From the NCBI GenBank assembly GCA_002381155.1, contig DFQX01000032.1:4400-10154 (forward strand): a stretch of DNA of 5,755 bases. The letters run 5' to 3'. Under the pieces are notes generated by a model. It was not told where the DNA came from, ran no database searches, and saw only the letters and a program-made list of their open reading frames with translations. A program made the position numbers and the translations under genes. Below are positions 4,459-5,755 of this stretch, piece after piece. The first letter of the stretch is position 1. Every line of letters begins with the position of its first letter. The DNA comes from Flavobacteriaceae bacterium UBA3478. GTDB taxonomy: Bacteria > Bacteroidota > Bacteroidia > Flavobacteriales > Flavobacteriaceae.

Positions 4459-5755
4459 AAATGCGAGAATTGTAAACGAATCATCCATCTTTGAATCTGA
4501 CATTCTCGTTGAAGGTCAATTTATAGGTAAAATAGCTTCTTCCATTTCAGACGATACCGCTAAGGTTATTGATTTACAAGGACAGCTACTTTTACCCGGA
4601 TGTATTGACAATCAGGTTCATTTTCGCGAACCAGGATTAACCCATAAAGGAACGATTGCGACAGAGAGTCGAGCAGCTCTAGCAGGCGGAATCACAACCT
4701 TCATGGAGCAGCCAAATACCAACCCTCAAACGGTTACCTTCGAAGCTTTAGAAGATAAATTTGATCGAGCAGCAAAGGGCTCTTATGTGAATTACTCTTT
4801 TTTCTTTGGGGGCACTAATGACAATCTAGAACTCATCAAACGATTAGACATTAATGCCTGTGCAGGAATCAAGCTTTTTCTTGGTTCTTCGACAGGTAAT
4901 ATGTTGGTTGATCGGGAGGAAACCATTCGTGGTATTTTTTCAAATACCGAAATGGTTATTGCGGCACATTGTGAAGATGAACCCACTATTCGAGCGAATA
5001 CTGAGGCGGCTATTAAGAAATATGGAGAGAATATTCCGATTGAAATGCATCCTCTCATCAGATCTAGAGAGGCTTGTTATCAATCATCTTCAAGAGCTAT
5101 CGAACTGGCGAGAGAGACAGGGGCAAAACTTCACGTGTTTCATGTGTCTACCGCTGAGGAGCTTGAACTTTTTGATACTCACTTACCTTTTGCGAAGAAG
5201 CAAATTACTGCTGAGGTATGTTTACACCACCTTTGGTTTAGCGATGAGGATTACGCCGACAAGGGTACATTGATTAAGTGGAATCCGGCCGTAAAAAGCG
5301 CTTCTGATCGGGATGCTCTTTGGGAAGGTGTCCGAGGAAATGCTCTTGATATCTTAGCTACAGATCACGCACCTCATACGATCGAGGAGAAATCAAATAC
5401 CTACCTAAAAGCTCCTTCTGGAGGACCACTGGTACAGCATGCACTACTGGGTTATTTAGATAAGGTTGAAGAAGGTGCCTTTGACCTTGAAACACTCGTT
5501 CAAAAATTTGCACATAATGTTGCTGACCGCTATCATATCGATCGTCGCGGTTACCTTAGAGAAGGTTATTATGCAGATTTGGTGACCGTCAAGAAAAATC
5601 CACATCAGGTAACTAAGGAAAGCCTTTTGTATGATTGTAAGTGGAGCCCATTTGAAGGGCATACTTTCGCCTATACCGTTGATAAAGTTTGGGTAAATGG
5701 CCATTTAGGCTATTCTAATGGGACGGTGAGTGAGAATCGTCATGCCCAAAAACTA
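4439..5755 (+). CDS. pyrC: Dihydroorotase (type I amidohydrolase), 3' end just beyond window
   Basis: Dihydroorotase catalyses the reversible closure of N-carbamoyl-aspartate to dihydroorotate, the third step of pyrimidine synthesis, in the cytosol. The frame is open for 439 codons to the window edge; family members of this type are about 440-450 residues, so only a few residues are missing. It starts MPKTLIKNARIVN, the usual N-terminal strand, then PGCIDNQVHFREPG (53-66), MEQPNTNP (89-96), AGIKLFLGSSTGN with the likely carbamylated lysine K145, metal ligands H177 (AAHCEDE) and H235 (LHVFHVST), the catalytic aspartate D309 in ATDHAPH, and KAPSGGPLVQHALL (324-337). The HxH metal motif reads Q59-V-H61, so the first histidine is glutamine; as I recall this is normal for Bacteroidota homologues. 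The ATG lies inside the GT2 gene; the ATG at 4461 is out of frame, so the 20-bp overlap is real and suggests coupled translation. Confidence 0.94.
   Translation, partial: MPKTLIKNARIVNESSIFESDILVEGQFIGKIASSISDDTAKVIDLQGQLLLPGCIDNQVHFREPGLTHKGTIATESRAALAGGITTFMEQPNTNPQTVTFEALEDKFDRAAKGSYVNYSFFFGGTNDNLELIKRLDINACAGIKLFLGSSTGNMLVDREETIRGIFSNTEMVIAAHCEDEPTIRANTEAAIKKYGENIPIEMHPLIRSREACYQSSSRAIELARETGAKLHVFHVSTAEELELFDTHLPFAKKQITAEVCLHHLWFSDEDYADKGTLIKWNPAVKSASDRDALWEGVRGNALDILATDHAPHTIEEKSNTYLKAPSGGPLVQHALLGYLDKVEEGAFDLETLVQKFAHNVADRYHIDRRGYLREGYYADLVTVKKNPHQVTKESLLYDCKWSPFEGHTFAYTVDKVWVNGHLGYSNGTVSENRHAQKL

Noticed and set aside
4228..4503. Minus-strand open frame of 91 codons
   Set aside because: It lies antisense to the GT2 3' end and the pyrC 5' end, both securely identified by motifs; the translation has no recognisable domain.
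4792..5058. Minus-strand open frame of 88 codons
   Set aside because: It is antisense to the dihydroorotase metal-binding region and is a shadow of that conserved coding sequence.
4854..5273. Plus-strand open frame of 139 codons
   Set aside because: It is an alternative frame of pyrC; the pyrC frame shows continuous family motifs (K145, H177, H235) across the same bases.
5456..5704. Minus-strand open frame of 82 codons
   Set aside because: It is antisense to the conserved C-terminal part of dihydroorotase and resembles no known protein.
1..5755. CRISPR arrays, tRNA or rRNA genes, insertion sequences, toxin-antitoxin or defence modules
   Set aside because: I saw no repeated spacer-repeat pattern, no cloverleaf-like or rRNA-like sequence, no transposase motif or terminal repeats. 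Nearly all bases belong to identified genes, and the only gaps are 51 and 68 bp.
4439..5755. pyrC as a pseudogene because of the missing first metal-binding His
   Set aside because: The frame is intact over 439 codons, all other catalytic motifs are present, and the Gln appears, from memory, to be normal in Bacteroidota homologues.

Overview
The window looks like ordinary, densely packed chromosomal DNA from a member of the Bacteroidota, most likely a flavobacterium-type organism. The evidence is moderate GC content, start codons without Shine-Dalgarno sequences, upstream elements close to the Bacteroidota -7 box (TAnnTTTG), and several proteins with a Bacteroidota flavour: a DUF4271 protein next to HemD, the IDxQVHFREPG form of dihydroorotase, and a DPM1-like synthase beginning within a few residues of VIIPTYNE. 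I cannot name a genus.

Layout, left to right. (1) Positions 1-287, minus strand: the N-terminal part of an Lrp/AsnC-type regulator that runs off the left edge. (2) Positions 339-716, plus strand: a DUF423 membrane protein divergent from it. (3) Positions 3640 down to 706, minus strand: a three-gene operon, GT39-type membrane glycosyltransferase, then a DUF4271 membrane protein, then uroporphyrinogen-III synthase (hemD). Both junctions are 4-base ATGA stop-start overlaps. The hemD 3' end overlaps the DUF423 3' end by 11 bp inside an inverted repeat. (4) Positions 3709-4458, plus strand: a polyprenyl-phosphate sugar synthase (GT2, DPM1-like), divergent from the GT39 gene. (5) Positions 4439 to the right edge, plus strand: dihydroorotase (pyrC), overlapping the GT2 gene by 20 bp and cut by the window edge just before its probable end.

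How the genes fit together. The divergent GT2/GT39 pair makes biochemical sense: the GT2 enzyme would charge a polyprenyl phosphate with a hexose on the cytoplasmic face, and GT39-family proteins use such lipid-linked sugars as donors on the outer face of the membrane. HemD (haem) and PyrC (pyrimidines) are housekeeping enzymes tied to these genes by overlapping reading frames. DUF4271 and DUF423 are small membrane proteins of unknown function.

I found no RNA genes, mobile elements, CRISPR arrays, long repeats or defence-like modules. There is no gene-free stretch longer than 68 bp, and I see no convincing new system. The more interesting points are the intergenic promoter and start-site architecture around 3640-3709, the Gln in place of the first metal-binding His in dihydroorotase, the overlapping convergent 3' ends with a hairpin, and the mixed glycosylation/haem operon.
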